From: Ifrita kowaldi
Lineage: Eukaryota > Chordata > Aves > Passeriformes > Cinclosomatidae
Assembly: GCA_013398055.1 (NCBI GenBank)
Contig: VZRS01009603.1
Coordinates: 62,001 to 126,000 of the forward strand
Reading direction: 5' to 3'
Length of the DNA: 64,000 nucleotides
The position numbers and the translations under genes were made by a program. Position 1 is the first letter of the stretch, and every line of letters starts with the position of its first letter. The notes beneath the pieces were generated by a model that worked only from the letters and a program-made list of their open reading frames with translations, had not been told where the DNA came from and did no database searches. Positions 39,501 through 54,500 of the stretch are shown piece by piece.

Positions 39501-42500
39501 CAAGTAAAAGCTCCCTTTTGCAAAACCAGGTATAAGAATTTCTATCAATGTTCAAGAAATACTTTTGCTCTTTTCAACTTCAAATGCAGAGAAAGAAATA
39601 AATTTCGTAACCACCCTCACAGAGCTTAGAAATTCTGATTTGTAATTCTGTTTATAGCTCTGAATTATAGCACATACTGAATCAGAGACACTGAAGTGAC
39701 CACAACCTGTACTGCACTACTGAGACTTTAGTCAGCTCCAGAAGAGTCCTGAAATGCCTTTGCTGAAGCAATGTAAGGAGACACATTATAGGGCACGGAG
39801 GAGCTGATAGAAACCAAGTCTTTCCCCAGTTTTTACTACACAAGGGAGATAAGAATAGTGAATGTCGCTAAGAAAAATAAGCAACAAACTCATGACTATA
39901 AAGTACAACTTAATTAAAGCAGATTGGCTGCAGGTCATGCAGGCTGACATAGGGCAGGGCAGAGAGGGCAGAGTTCAATTTGCAGTAGAAGAAAGAGAGG
40001 GCAAGCGACTCAGAAAGAACTGGTCAAAACCACAAGGGGTTGCTGGAGTGGACATTCTCATGTTTTTTGAGACCTAATTCTCTCTGGAAACCGCAAATGT
40101 GTATTTAAATAAACCCACAAGTTCTTACTGTAAGCATCCCAAAACGTTCTTCAGGCAAACTCAATGCCCTTGGGAAATACAGCCTTGCTTCCAGGACAGG
40201 GGCAGGTGGACCACGTAACACCAGCCCTCAGAACTGATCCATGGCAGGAGCTGTACATGCTGGAATTGAGCCAGAACTAGGACACTGCTGACCCTCCAGA
40301 ATCAGACAGGCTTCAGTGCTGAGATCAGAACAACCTCCATTCGATAGAGGACTCGGGGCAGGGAGCTCAGCCAGGATTATACGGGCAAGTAACTAAGTGT
40401 AAAATACATGAAACAACTGTCCCCACCTATGGCAGAAATAGAACCTGATACAAATGGCAGTCTGGGAAATTTGGCACATTCACTACAGGAACACAGCTAA
40501 AGCAGTGCTCTAGCTCTCTACTCACATGCACATTTATTGAAATCCTTTCAATGTTTCTTTGGTAGTAGTATAAAAGCAGTGCAATCTTAGTTCAGTGCTG
40601 AGCAGGACAGCACAAGAAACATCTCATTGCATGCAACTGCACTTTCATTATGGAGTCAAAAACATCAAAAGATAACATTTTAATAAAGAAGCTTTTAAGG
40701 TGTTATAATTTATAATTCCTGGGGGTACACACTGTGACAAAAACCCATTTTTCTTACCTATCATACACGTTGAGTAGCCAGTTAAGACACATGTCTACAC
40801 AGAGAGGAACATTCACCATATCTTTGTGTTTCTCTTCAAGTCCACTGTAGATGGTAGTGAGACAGCTGATCACATCCTGGACACCAATCAGCTGATCATT
40901 TTGACTCAACTTGTGCTGTTTGAAAACTTCACTTGTTGTGTTCAGGTCCAACAGGTCCACTAATAATAGGTTTAAAAAAAATAATAGGTTAAAAAAGCAA
41001 AAAAAAAGAAAGAAATTTAAAAAAAGAAAAGGTGTGAATTTAGATGCCTGAGCATAGCATTGACAATAATTGCTCGTGCAAATTGTGGCAAACACTGCAA
41101 ACAACTAGCCCAGTGGCTTTCCTTTAGTAACATTATAGTGACAAACCATTCTCTGTGACAAGTCAACAGCATTTTGGTACAATATATTAACAAAAAAACC
41201 AGAATAAGAACATCACAATGACCCTGCACAGCTCAGAACATTAAAATAGCTGCTGAAATAGTCCGTGTAATTAGAGGATCCTAAACTTGGATGCACACAC
41301 AGACAATTCACTAGGCTTACAGGATTCTTCACACTTACCATAAAGCATAATCCTATAAAATGACTATCACTTTTGATCAAATGTAAAGCAAAGCAAATTC
41401 TTAGGAAAGAATACTTTCTTAAAGGTGGTAAGAATGTACTGAGGCCTGATTAACTGAACAGTAGTTGCTAAATTAGGGCTTAAAAGAAAGCAGGGAGAGG
41501 GACACAGGAACACTATTTAATGTAGTTTTCCATAACACTAAATGCTATGTTTTATTGAAAAATATTTTTATCTCCTTTATTACAGAATTCTTTCCATAAG
41601 CAGCTGGTGATGCAATGGATATCTTACACAGGAAAAGAGTTTTGATCTCAAAACCATTCAAACGTGACTGTGAAAATCTGGAGTTTGCATGGCAAAAATA
41701 AAAGGCCATCAATGAGCTCTTCTAATTCCTTTTGCAAAGGAAGCGGAAAAGAGGAAGCATTCATGGTATAACCCTCAGTGACTTTTTTTTTTACAGAAGC
41801 AAGGACTTCAAGTAAAAAAAAAAATAGTTGCAATGTATTAGTATGCTTGCTACAACATACATAACATGCAGTTGATGTATATTACAAGCTCATAGTAAGC
41901 TGTTTGTGAAGAGTCAGTAACACATTTGCATTATAAATGTCATCTGTCAAATGAAAAAAATTAATGTGTTAATCTCTGACATGTTGTGAACTGCTCTTCA
42001 CCAATCCTCAGAATGAATCATAGAATCAGAAAATGATTTCTGTTGGAAGGGACCTTAAAGATCATCTAGTTCCAACCCCGCTGCCATGGGCAGGGACACC
42101 TCCCACTAGATCGGGCTGCTCAAAGCCCTGTCCAGCCTGGCTTTGAACAGTGACAAGGAGAGAGCATCCACAACTTCTCTGGGCAGCCTGTGCCAGTGTC
42201 TCACCACCCTCACAGTAAAGAATTTCTTCCTAATATCTAATCTAGATGTCTCCTCTTTTAGTTTAGAACTGTTCCCCCTTGTCCTATCGCGACCTGTGCT
42301 TTTAAAAAAGTTCCTCTCCCTGTTTTTTATAAGCCTCCTTTAGGTACTGAAAGATTGCTATAAGGTCTCCCTGGAGCCTTCTCTTCTCCAGGATGAAAAA
42401 CCTCAGCTCTCTCAGCCTTTACTCATGGGAGAGGTGCTCCAGCCCCCAGCCATCTTCATTGCTTGCCTGTTGACCTCCTCCAACCAGTCCACATTTTTAG

Positions 42501-45500
42501 TGTGTTAAGGATCCCAGATCTGCATGCAGTAGCCAGATGGGGTCTCACAAGAGCAGAGGGGGAGAATAAAAATGTTAAATAAGGACTCCAGATTTGCAGC
42601 CTGTGCAAACTGGGTAATTCTATCTGGGCTGGAAAACAAGTACAGCAGAAAAAGAAGCAGGAGCAAGATAACATTAACTGCTATGAGCAATTCTGTCAAG
42701 AACTCAATGATCATCTACCAAAAGAAGGTTACATTCCCAATCCCTTTTCCCCTACCTACCCTTCCTCACATCTTTGTAAAGTGAGAAACAGTACCTCACA
42801 GCCCTTGCCTTGCCTCTCCTGCACTAAAATTGGTACATTCTGTTCTGACCTCACAGCATCAGATTTGCAGGGGTTTACATTTGTTTGTTTTTCATTTTCT
42901 TTTTTGTTTGTTTGGGGATATTTTAAGCCCTTCTCTTGGGCTTGCAAACAAATGCCAGCCATGTTTTTATCAAAGAGGCAGACTGGTAATTGCAGCAAAA
43001 CACCTTGCCACTAGCTTGACCTGAGGAAGCCGAAATGTTTGGCAATACACCCACTGCAGCATAATCTTCTACAGTAGCTGGAAAGGATGTGATACACTGG
43101 AAAAGGCTCACAGGCATATTTAAAAACAACATGAACCCACAAACAGTTCACAGGGTAACCCTGTGAACGTTTTTGAGTTTTTTGTTACTTTTTTGAGCGG
43201 TGGAGGGTGTGGGGTGAAGCCAAGTGAGGCTAACCTGCTATCCGATCACATAAACACTGAACTCAGGAGACGGCCACTTTTCATGCTTTCCATTCATGAT
43301 TTCCAAAACCTTTATGACAAAGAAAACACCAGAATAATTAAAGCAACCAGACTGCTGGTTTTGTTTTGGTGTTAGCTTTTGGTTTAGGTTTGGCTTGTGG
43401 GAATTTTTTGCTTGTTTGTTCATTCGGTGGTTTTTGTGTTTTCTGGTTATTTTGCAACCTGTTTCTGCCAGGTACTTAATGGCTGGCTAAAAGCAGGTAA
43501 TTAGCTTCATAAAACAGAATGACAGCATACAAAACCTGCCCTTTTTAAAGCTTGTGAAAATTCAGAAAGCTTTGGAATGCCAGGAAGTTGTAGCCTTTGG
43601 GTTTGGCTTAACATAACCATCCTTGCACTGAAAACAGCAATTCAACAGACACTAAGCACACTAATTTCATGTCTCTATATTCTGGCATTAAGATTTCTCA
43701 TTCACATTTCTGCCTAAGCATTCTCGAAGGACCTGGGAGAGGTACTTCCAGTATTTCTGTACTACAAAACACAACAACTCTGATGCTATACTAATGCAAA
43801 TTAAGCTAAACTTACACTTTTGGATGGCACTATACACGGAAGACAACCAGAGGAAATTACTTCCATTCCTGCTTACTTCAGCACTCACCTGGCTGAATAA
43901 AATTTGGGACAGGCAGTTATCCTGTCATGCCATTCCTGGCACAACGCCTACACAGCTTTCAGTGCATTTTTGCAGTACCATTCTGCATCTGCTTAAATAT
44001 GCTGAATGACCAATCCTGCTTTTAACCAACCAATGGGCACAAGGGCCATTTCTTCCCTTTCTGCAGCAAGGAGACTTTCCCAAAGAAAAACTATAAACAA
44101 AAACCATATCATTCAGCACTGCTAAAGCAGATGTGAGCGTCTGACTCAGGAGCAAGTAACGACATGCAGCTGCTAATGGCAAATTTGAGGCTGCTGTAAC
44201 CCCATGGAAAATAGTCAGGCATTGCTGTCGAGTTTTTGTATTAAAAAGACCTTGCAAATGATAGCAGTTCTTGCAAAGAGACTGCACTGAGGGAAGTACT
44301 CACAGCTCTCAATTTTAGCCCCTGGTGTCTGAATGTTTCATTTTTTCCCCCTTGTATGGTTGATATTCCTATTAACATTCTTAAATTTTAAATCACCTAG
44401 AGGAACTCAGCAACAGAATTCTGAGAATATATGGTGATTTTGTTCCCTTCTTGCCTTTCAGTACTATACTTCAGTATCTGGGGCATTATAATTTCTTGAG
44501 AATGAGCTAAAGTATGCTGCACAAGAATAAAATACAGTCAGGACCTGGTGCTGCACAGTTGCCCAGTACATCTGCAACACAGAACACTCTCTCTGGCCGC
44601 ATTCTTCTGCTACAGTGGGAAAGTGCTCTCACTACACCTGCCCCACATAATCCGAGACAGAGAGGCTAAGAATTTGTTATTTCCAACTTGCAATCTTTCT
44701 TATATTCCTGCAAAATACATACATGTATATGAAAATGTATGTCTCTGCAGGAATCTACATGTCAAAAAACAAAACAAGAAGAAACACAACTCTACCTTCT
44801 CATTTTAAAAGGAGAATGACGAAAACGTAACTTCCCTGAAGCCGAGGTTTTTTGACGCTTACCAAGAAGAGATATGGCATCAGCAAAGGCTTCTAAAGTA
44901 CAGCTCTCAAATGAACTTTCTAAAATGAAATTGGTCCTGAATGTGCTTGTAAAGCACTTACACTGCATTATCAGTCCCCACTGCAAAGCCAAAATCTATC
45001 AGGTGCAAGTGGAACTGTGCATCCAGCTCCAGCTGTGCTCTTGGGAGTTCCCATCAAAAATGCCTTTGACATTATATACACACCATGGCTGTGACAGCAA
45101 TTTGTCACATTTTACAATGATCTCCATTTTTTGGTGATTTGTTTTGATGTTTTCTTTGCCTTACACATAAGCTTTTCTGAAGCATTCTGCATCCAAACAC
45201 CTTTAAAACACATCTGCAGTTAAAATCAAAGGAAGTACAACGGAAGACTAAAGTAACTCAGACCAAAGAATGAATGGCAGTAGCACAGAAGATGACTCTT
45301 TCCCCACCCAAAATTAAAACCAATTCTTTATCAAGCACACATGTATAATAAACACAAAGACTTTTTTGGCTGCTGTCCCTTCCCATGAAGCCCAGAGATG
45401 GAATAAACAAACAGCTTCATAGATAACAAGGCAGATTGGACCTGCAGAGATGTTTTACTCCTAGCTCTTTCAAACCGAAGTATTCTCTTTATTTCCTACT

Positions 45501-48500
45501 ATTTTCTTCCGTCCTCACTTCCACCTCCCTCCCCTGAAACTGGAGACAATAGGATGGTATTTCTGAAATCTGTGAATGAGGAGAGCTAACCATGGCAGTT
45601 ATTACAGAAATTTATGTATTTTGCAGTAAAAGCAAGAGCGGAAAGTATGTCCCTCTGCAGAGCTTATTAGAAGTAACAAAAGTGAAGTTTGATGTATAGA
45701 GGTCACTAGAAAAGCTGTATGTCTGTCAGAAATAGGCAGCATGATTAGCATCTATCACATGCAGACTGTTTTTTCCTACTCTTCCCTGAAGAGCAGCTCA
45801 CACAAGGAGAATTCTACCTTGCTTTCTGACCTCTTGCTTTGCTTTTTGTTTTCAGGTACATGTTGATGAATACATTATACCCCGCACACTGACAAGCAAA
45901 AAGCTCATAATAGTCTTTAGTCTTCACCTGCTGGGAGATGAAGCTGTAGTCCTTGGTGGGACCACATCATAAGGAGAAGTGGCAAGAGGTACTCCTAAGA
46001 GCCTGTACTGCACAGATACAGTCCAGCTTCTGAAGTAGCTAGCTACCATCTCAGGCACAGTTTCATTTAGCACATGCATATCTGAAGTCCAGCTAAGTTC
46101 AGACTGCTCTCTTCTAGACTGGAAAGAAAACTAACCACCTGGAGGGTGGGAAGGGATCCCTCTTTGTGCAGCTCCTTTCATGCTTACATCCCTAGGAGGG
46201 CTTTGCACTTCTTGTGTTCCTACTCAGCCTGCAGTACTGTGCACCCTTCAGGGATGAAAAGTCCTTCCATGCCAAGGACTCTTAATTTATAACAAGAAAA
46301 TTTGATAATATCATACATCTTTATACCATCTGCTGCCAAGACCTTTCAAAAGGTCTAAAATCTGTGACCTTCACACTCATTCATATCCCACATCTCCTTG
46401 GAAAATTGTCTAGTTCCCTTTTGCTTTTTCTACTTCACCCTATTTTCTTCCTGTCAGATGTGTATTCTTATGTATTTCGTTTTCCATTCATAGTCCTAAT
46501 AATTTTTAAAATCCAGTTTGCTTTGCACAGGAGACTCAAACAAGAGCACTGAACTGCAGTGTGCTACTTGCTGTGTGACTTGAAGTCCCAAGTCCAGAGG
46601 CCAGGACAAGATCTCATGATCTGTCACTTCTGAGGCTGCTAAATTTTGAATGAACATGGTGATCATGCAGCTTGCTGCTGAATTAAGCCGTAATTGTGAT
46701 ATAATAGGAAATGCTTTTTTAATACCTACCAATATAAATAACACCTGCAGAACAGAAAATCAGAGGTATAAACAATTCTTAGTGGGCATACTATTTCAAC
46801 TTACGTGCTGCACCTCTTTTTTTAATTAATTTATTTTATTTATTGGCAATGATGACACCCACTGTTAGCAATTCTTCTTGCCATTTTGTTGGTTGACAGT
46901 GTGTCAAGGATGGCTCTGGTCCACTGTTAACGTTATTTGACTGAAGCTGACCCTCCCTTCCCCAAATACTGTAGAGAAAAAATTTGCCTCAAAGGCTCAA
47001 CTCACAGCACAGTGCTTTCTGCAGTCTCCGGATTTTGATGGCCGTGCGGTAGGCGGAGAAGCGCACGTTGTTCAAGTCAGCTGAAACAGCAAAACAGAAA
47101 CATGAGCGGCCCTAAAAAGAGAGCCCATAACTGTCCTTTACGTATAAATCTTCATATTTTGGAAAAAGTCTGATATCCCTTCTCTTCTCTGCAATGAATT
47201 AATAGGATGTATCAGAACAAATTAAAAGACCTGACAAGTTGGGACCTCAGTCCAATCCACCTTTAGGGAAAGCCTCCTGATTCTGACAGTCCAGGACCTT
47301 AAAGAGAGTGGCCCTCCAGAAATGCTGACACTATCTTGGCACACGTAATACATAAACATACAGGAGAGTTTCACATACATATTGTGCACTGGTACATAGT
47401 TTCCAGACAATTGCTCAAATACAGTAAGTTTCGCAAATAATTTATAACTCCATCAGATAACATACAGGAAACACAGGGCAGCAAATGTCACAGTAACAGA
47501 AAAAATGGTTTAAGCTATAATTTATATGCTATGACTTTGTAAACCGGGCTTTACAGTCACACAGCTGTAAGGTCTGTTTTAGAAACTGATTGGTACAGTA
47601 ACATTTTTCCTCACTTAACAGCATTTTTACCCTTCCTCTCCTTAGAACGGGATATTTCACAGTAAACGTTGATGCTATCAGGGCATGTTGAACTAGCTGA
47701 ACAGTTCATAATACAGTTTATCTTTTACTGAAAAGGTAGCTGCTCTAATTATTACCAAAATTAGTTCCTTGCAGACCAGCACCCTGGTTTAAACATGCAG
47801 AGAGCCTGTATCACTGGACAATTCCTTGTGAAGTTACAAGAAAAAAAAAAAGGTACTGCATTAAAGCATACAGTCAGAGTGTATGGTTCATAATTAACAT
47901 TACCAAAAGACAATACACGGTGTGACCAAGGCAGTAGGTTTTGGGCAAAGTGTGTCTCATCACAAAGTGGGAAATGCTGTTATACTCAGTTCATGAGAAC
48001 TCAAATATGGCCAGTATCCAAATGCAGCTTTTATTCATGGAATAAAAATCACAATGTTTTAACGAATGCACTCACCTAAGGACTGGAAGAGATCAGTCAT
48101 TTTTGGATGATCCCAACAAGTTGTCTGTGTCTCATGACTACAAAGGAACAAAGTAATCAAAGTTTCAGGAAATACACATATGCACTTCCAAAGAATAAAA
48201 TCTTAAAGATATTCTGATTTTCTGCATTTAAGTGGCAAGAAATTCCTCAGCTCTAATTAAAATGCATGATCTGTACCACCCAGCTCCTTGATTTTAGAAT
48301 CACGAAGTTAGTCAGACAATAGCCAATTCATATTTAACAACATTTACTTTTGATTCTAACTGTTATGGTAACAGCTGGACTCTGACCCTGCAGCTAAGAG
48401 GTACATTAATAAGGTAAAATAAAAATTTTCCTGCACTGCGAAACAATAAATACAGTTGTAAAAACAATTTTAAAAGTATTGAGATTTTATTTCAATCTTC

Positions 48501-51500
48501 GTTGCATATCTGAGCACACGCATCAGAACACGGACAATGACTTTAAGCTTTACCTGTAACATTTATTTAACATGTAACATGATCATTTAGGTTGGAAAGG
48601 ACCTCAAGACCATGGAGTCCAGTGGGAAGCCTGATCACTGTTCACACAACCAATCAATAAATATCTTGATTTAGGGGGCATGCTCTATACTGCTGTTCAC
48701 AGAACAGAGATTCAATAGGCTGCATCCTTAACCCACTGTTTAGTGTTGCTGTTTCAATTTATCAGGGTTTCAAGCAGGCAGCCATAGAGGTTGAAACATG
48801 TATTATGTCAGGTCCACTGAAATCTCCAATTCCCTTCTACAAGCCACGCTTTACTTGTATTTATCAATATTAACTGCTGGAATGATTGCACATTCTTGTC
48901 TCACAAAGTATTTACATTTGAATTAGATTTGCAAGGTAATTAATCAGAGAAGTCTTGTTAAAAGGATCATAGGATTCCCTTTACAAGTTAATGAAAATTA
49001 AATTATGCTATGTTAGCAAATTTAACAGTAATGATCAGAGAATACTAAGTACTTCACCTCTGTTTCAACTTAAAAATTGTAAATGTACCCATTTTTTTCC
49101 TACACAGAGGGATACTTGGTTATAAATAATGACTTTAAATGCCATTTTGGCATTAAACGTAGTGAACTGTATCATCATTTGCTATATATAAATGGCTGTA
49201 CCTCAGTAGGTGCACAGTAATTTATCATCATTGTTTATTTTTTAATTGAGAAACCAACCAAGAATGAACCCTTTTATGCTAGGTGGTACAGAAAATTGGA
49301 TAGAAAGTCCTTGCTCTGACGAACTGCAGAGAGGACATGTACCATAAGTGAAGGCAAGCTCCTAACAAAGTAAGTGCTGAGGACCCTTTTGTGTATGCAT
49401 CAGCCTCAAACATACACCACTGGAAAGTGCATGATCTCTGTACATGGGACATGATCCTCATTTTACAGTCCATACACCAGGATAACCCTACCAGCTTTGA
49501 ATCCAGTCTAGGTATTCAGAGACAGCTTCTCCCCATCATCATGCTTCGTACTCTGCCATGGATCTCATTTGTCTATCTGGCACCATCACAACTTTGTAAG
49601 GCGTTTTTCATGGAAGTTCATAGGCAAAATATGTACTTCCTATTAATAGAGTAGGTACAAATCTTCTTTACCCTCTTTGTGATTACTCCCTAGTAGCTGA
49701 CTAAAAGGAAGGAGAAGCCCTGCACATCACTACATTTAAATAAGAGAGCTACATACAAAAATCAAAACAACTTCTATCAAACCTTGGTTGACTCCAAAAC
49801 ACTATAGTAAACTCTCCTCAATTCAGAAGAAAACACTAAAATACACCTTTACATCCGAACACTTTTTGCTGAATCGAAGCTTTTATTTGATTTCATTTTG
49901 ATATCATTATCATATGAATTGCATTCACGTTTCAAATTTCCAATAAGGTGGTCGAGGCTCTGGTAATGCTGAACTCCAAAGCTAATGCACGCCAGTGAAT
50001 CAGTGGGTTTGCACTTTCTAGAAAGACTTCTAAAATATCACTATTCTTATCCTTATCCAGAAAAGTAAGTTCAAAAACAAGTAGCTTGACAATCATTTTC
50101 CTGGAAAAGGCACACCAATAAATCATCATGAAGCCAGCAACAAGAAAGAATATATCTAGATTTTATGCTTTGCCATGGTAAAGGCAGGTGACTGTCCAGC
50201 ATTTTCACCCTGGTGTCAAAAGACTACAGTATGTTAGAAAAAAGAATATATACAGCTTCAGTAAACACTGAAGTAAACAGGAACAGAAAATACAATATAA
50301 TGGCTCATACTGCTCAGCTTATTTAATAATCTCAAAGCTACTCCTGAAGCTGCCAAATGTCTGCACTATCATGTTAACAGGATGGCACAAACATCACGAT
50401 GCTCATTTAGAATTGTTGACTAAACCTATCGCAACTGCCCACAGAAATGGATACAATGTGTGATCAGTTTAATAAAGCTTGTTTTAAGGACATTGCTTTA
50501 ACTCAACTTCCCTAAGAAGCCACCTCCAAAAGTCATGCCCCAAAGCAAAACAAGAAACCCCCAAAAAAGTGGTGATTTTACAGTCAGAATCATAAGTGAA
50601 AAGGATTTCTTAGGATATTCTGAGAAAAATAAAGCCTTAATTAAAACACCGTCAAACTTCTATGTTAAAAGTAAAGGTAGGTGGCAGTACTGTGAGAGAA
50701 GCTGTACATATATGTACACACAGAAATACATTTCCATCTATTTTAAATGTTGAAATGTTAATGCAAACACTGCATGTAAACTACATGCAATTTTGCTGAG
50801 TCAAGTCCTGTTAACTGCCTTACAAACTATTATGTCAAAACGAGCCATGATTATAGGGACTTTGCTGAATTGCAGCCTTTATTTCCCTATTTTCTGGCAT
50901 TAGAAATATGGTTTCCTGAACAAATACATTTCTGACTAGTGGAGTGCTGTAAGGATAATCCTGAGAGGTGCAGCAGAAGTGCAAAGGTTATTTAGCTAGG
51001 TCCAGAGACCTTTTCTCTCTCTTTTTTTCCTTTATTTCTTACTTATTTAAAAAAATAGAAGAAAAATAGTTAAATCTTTAATTAGGATGTGGGTATAGCT
51101 AATTGCAATTTAGATTCCAGCTTCTAAGTAATTTATAAACCCAGATGCAATGCACAATAACTGATTTTACTAGTGAAACTTTATCCCTTAAATCAAGTTT
51201 CCAAGAATTAAGAACAAACGACAGTTTCATTATTGAAATTGCATGCTTTAAATACAGAGTTTCACTACAGTTGTTGCTAAAATCACTTTCATAGTGACAA
51301 CATGCCATACAAAAAAATATGCTTTTCGTTATTTTGTGTTTGCTTAACAGGAAGCAGAAGAAGTGAACGAGATATCAAAAACCTCTGTATCCTGCACTGT
51401 AACCTTGTTTCTCCGTTTAATGCAGTTTTCTCTTTACAGAAAAACACAAAACATGAAATTTATGCCTAATAAAATAATGACCATAAAATATTTTTATGTT

Positions 51501-54500
51501 TCTATTTTATTTGTAATAGAAATACATTTGTGCCAGATTGTGTAAAGACCAATGGGCTTTTACAACTTATCTCTCAGTTTCTTTCTATTCCACAGAGAAT
51601 TTGAGAACGTAACAAGGAGGCCAAGTGAACATCATCTCGTGAAACTGAAAAAAAGGCGAGAGAGAGTCCCTTCCATAATTACCTTGAAGTCAATACCACC
51701 TGACAGCTGCTAAGTGACTACAGAGGGTGAACATGACTGTGCCAGCCTAATCCCAAAACACCTAGCAAGAAACCATTGGTAACAGCCAAGCAATTCTGTT
51801 CAAGGATCCCAGAGAGAAGAGGAATGGGCTCAGAGTGAATGAATCACCAGCTCAACAGTCTGTTCAGGTCACAGGAGGCAACAACTTCACTGTCATGGGC
51901 AGTGCTGCTACCACCACCAAATATATTCCATGGATAGGTTTCATTTAGGCATCAGACTACTCTGGACTCATGGGGAAAAAAAAGATTGTAAATTTAATAA
52001 GAGCTATAAAATTCATCTCACTGAACTGAAAAGATTCAAAACAAGCACTTAACCAAAAGCAGAGAAACCTGCAGAGTCTTCCCTCTCTGTTACAACTACC
52101 ATGGCACTTCTGTCCCAGGTCACAGGGATGATTGTGTCAAGGAGCACCTTCCCTTGCAAGTACCCTGCGAATGTCAAGAACTACTCGTAGAGCGAGGTGA
52201 TACTAACTTTGATTGAAGGTGAACAACAATTGGGCTCATTATTCATCTCGCTTGTAATGGCACAAAAAAAAAACATTTTTCAAGGTGTACAGGAGCCTCG
52301 GTTACTAGATTTCTTTCTGTTCAGTGGGTGGCATAAGGAGGGATTTCTGCTATTACAGAAGTGAGCTCCTCTACAGGGCAGTAACCCAAGTGGTAAGAAC
52401 ATATTACATCTTTCCTCATGGTTTAGTCAGGGAAGAATTAAAAGCGTTTCACTGAGAAGCAGGGGTTCTTTTCGTTACTGTCAAAAGAATGAGTTATACA
52501 GAGCAAGAGTCTTCTAAATCTCTCCTGCCAAACTTATGGACCCAATATGAGCCACACAGCAAAACATGCATCCATGAATATATTACCTGACAAAGCAGCG
52601 TAATTTAAAAAGTCTAAATGCATTTGTGTAAATTTCACTAACTAAAAAACATGATAACCATCAAATACTCCAAACTAAAAACCCCCCACATATTAATGAA
52701 GTGCTCTAAAGTGTAGACAAACATTTGCCCTTACAATCTGTTTCTTATTCATTATGTTTGCTGGCAGCTTTCTAATTATAGTTGGCAAAGATAATCCATT
52801 TTAAAAGCACTTCCTGATTGTAAATAAAAAGCTAAGAAGCAGTTAGCATGCCATTTAATTTATGCTCTTCAGAAATAAAAGAACAGTCCTGTTGAAATGA
52901 ATGGATTAAGTTCTACATGTCCAGGTGTTTCAAGATGCCCCTGGAGTTGCGAAAAAAAATCCATTTGTTCTTTTTCAGCTTTTTTGTACAAGAAAGAAAA
53001 CTAGAGACAGGTTTGTGGGTCTTTTTTGTAATTTCTTATCATGGACAAGGTTTCTGTTGATAATCACTGGCGATCACCACAAGAAACAGCACTCTGGCAT
53101 GATGTTAAGTACCTTTCTGTTCCTGTAGTAATTTGCACAAAACATTACCCAAAATCAGAATCTTTACTGATCACTAATGAATCGACAGCACTCAGAACTC
53201 TGACTTTGCTACCCTTGCCAAATTTCAAATGGCATAACATCCCCACTTTATGTCATGCTGTTTTATCTAGATACTGCATATTTTCTTCTCTTTTTTTTTT
53301 CTTTAAGCCTATTAGAAAATAATGTTTTGTGGTGAAAAGAGCTGGCATAATGCATCACAAGGGTATTGCACCTTAGAGGTTGCTAGAACAATTTATATGC
53401 AGATATTTTGAAATCACTTCAGAGAAATGTGCTATCGCATTTCTTTAATTGAAAACGGAGACTAGCATAGGAACTGGTAATTGAAGAAACTCTCAAACCT
53501 TCAAACCTGTATTACCTCCTTCTGTAAATTAGATTTTGTTTTCCCTTCTAAGGGAAACACCTAATACCTATAAGAATGAGATTATGGATATAATTAGAAT
53601 AAGAAAAAAATTTTTTTCTCTCTGTTCCATTAGTTCTCTCCCTCTTCCCCATACAGGCATAAACAAAACATCAGGAAAGACTTTCTGAAGAGCCTTAAAA
53701 AATGGTGAAGCAGAAAACATTCTATGCCAGTCCCCCACAAAGCTGAACACAATACAGGAGGTGATAAAATAGGATCTCTAAGACACTGGTGATGCCAGCC
53801 ACTTTGCAGCACTACAGAAAAGTAACCAGGGCAAGTATGGCATTTGATATCGATCAATTTAATGGTTGCAACAAGAAATTGCTCTCCCTATGTAATGCCC
53901 CGCATGAGATTAAACTCACTGCGACCTCTTCTGTATTACCCTTTTGTTTCTTCTGCACAGCACAAATATCTAATAATTTATACCATTGAAAGGTACATGG
54001 CCAAAGAACACTTAAATTATACTTAAAAGAAAAACAGTGAGAAATGCTAGGGTAATTAAGGTTTCTGTATATTCATCATGTTTCCCTTAAGGATGTTTAA
54101 TGATCATAGTGTGTCATTTATTATTCTGTTTCTCTTTAGAATAATTTTATTGAAATGCTATGTAACATAGGCTTTGTTTCTTTCATTTACTGTTAAGGAG
54201 GCCAAGGATGTCTTATTTGTATGATTCAAATAGTTATAAACAAACAACAACAGAAATTTTTTCCCTATTAAAAATCTCAAACCTTTACAAACCAACCTAT
54301 GAAAAATGTATTCAATGGCAAGTTTGCCAAACCTTTTGTCCAAACCTCACGTTCTTATTACCTAAAGTGTACTGATAAATACTGTGTCTTCTGTGTTGTA
54401 TGCCCTCCATATGCTCATTAGTTCAATTTAAAAAGTATGAAAGACTATGCTTTTTTTTTTCCAGCAGTCCCAGGATTTTACAGATTAAGGTTTTCATTGA

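Larger units (their letters stand above)
33983..40757 (-). other. UTRN: Intron 65 (6.8 kb)
   Basis: Holds a T/G-rich simple repeat near 34.37 kb and one CR1 copy at about 35.9-36.4 kb. A GC-richer patch at 37.2-37.5 kb was not identified. The rest is plain AT-rich intron. Confidence 0.8.
40960..47005 (-). other. UTRN: Intron 64 (6.0 kb)
   Basis: Holds a CR1 copy at 42.01-42.57 kb, T/G-rich low-complexity stretches near 42.88-42.92 kb and 43.36-43.44 kb, and an 18-bp duplication next to the exon 65 acceptor. Nothing else identified. Confidence 0.8.

Noticed and set aside
42456..42714. Minus-strand open frames near 42.5 kb
   Set aside because: They largely overlap a CR1 copy and carry no gene-like domain.
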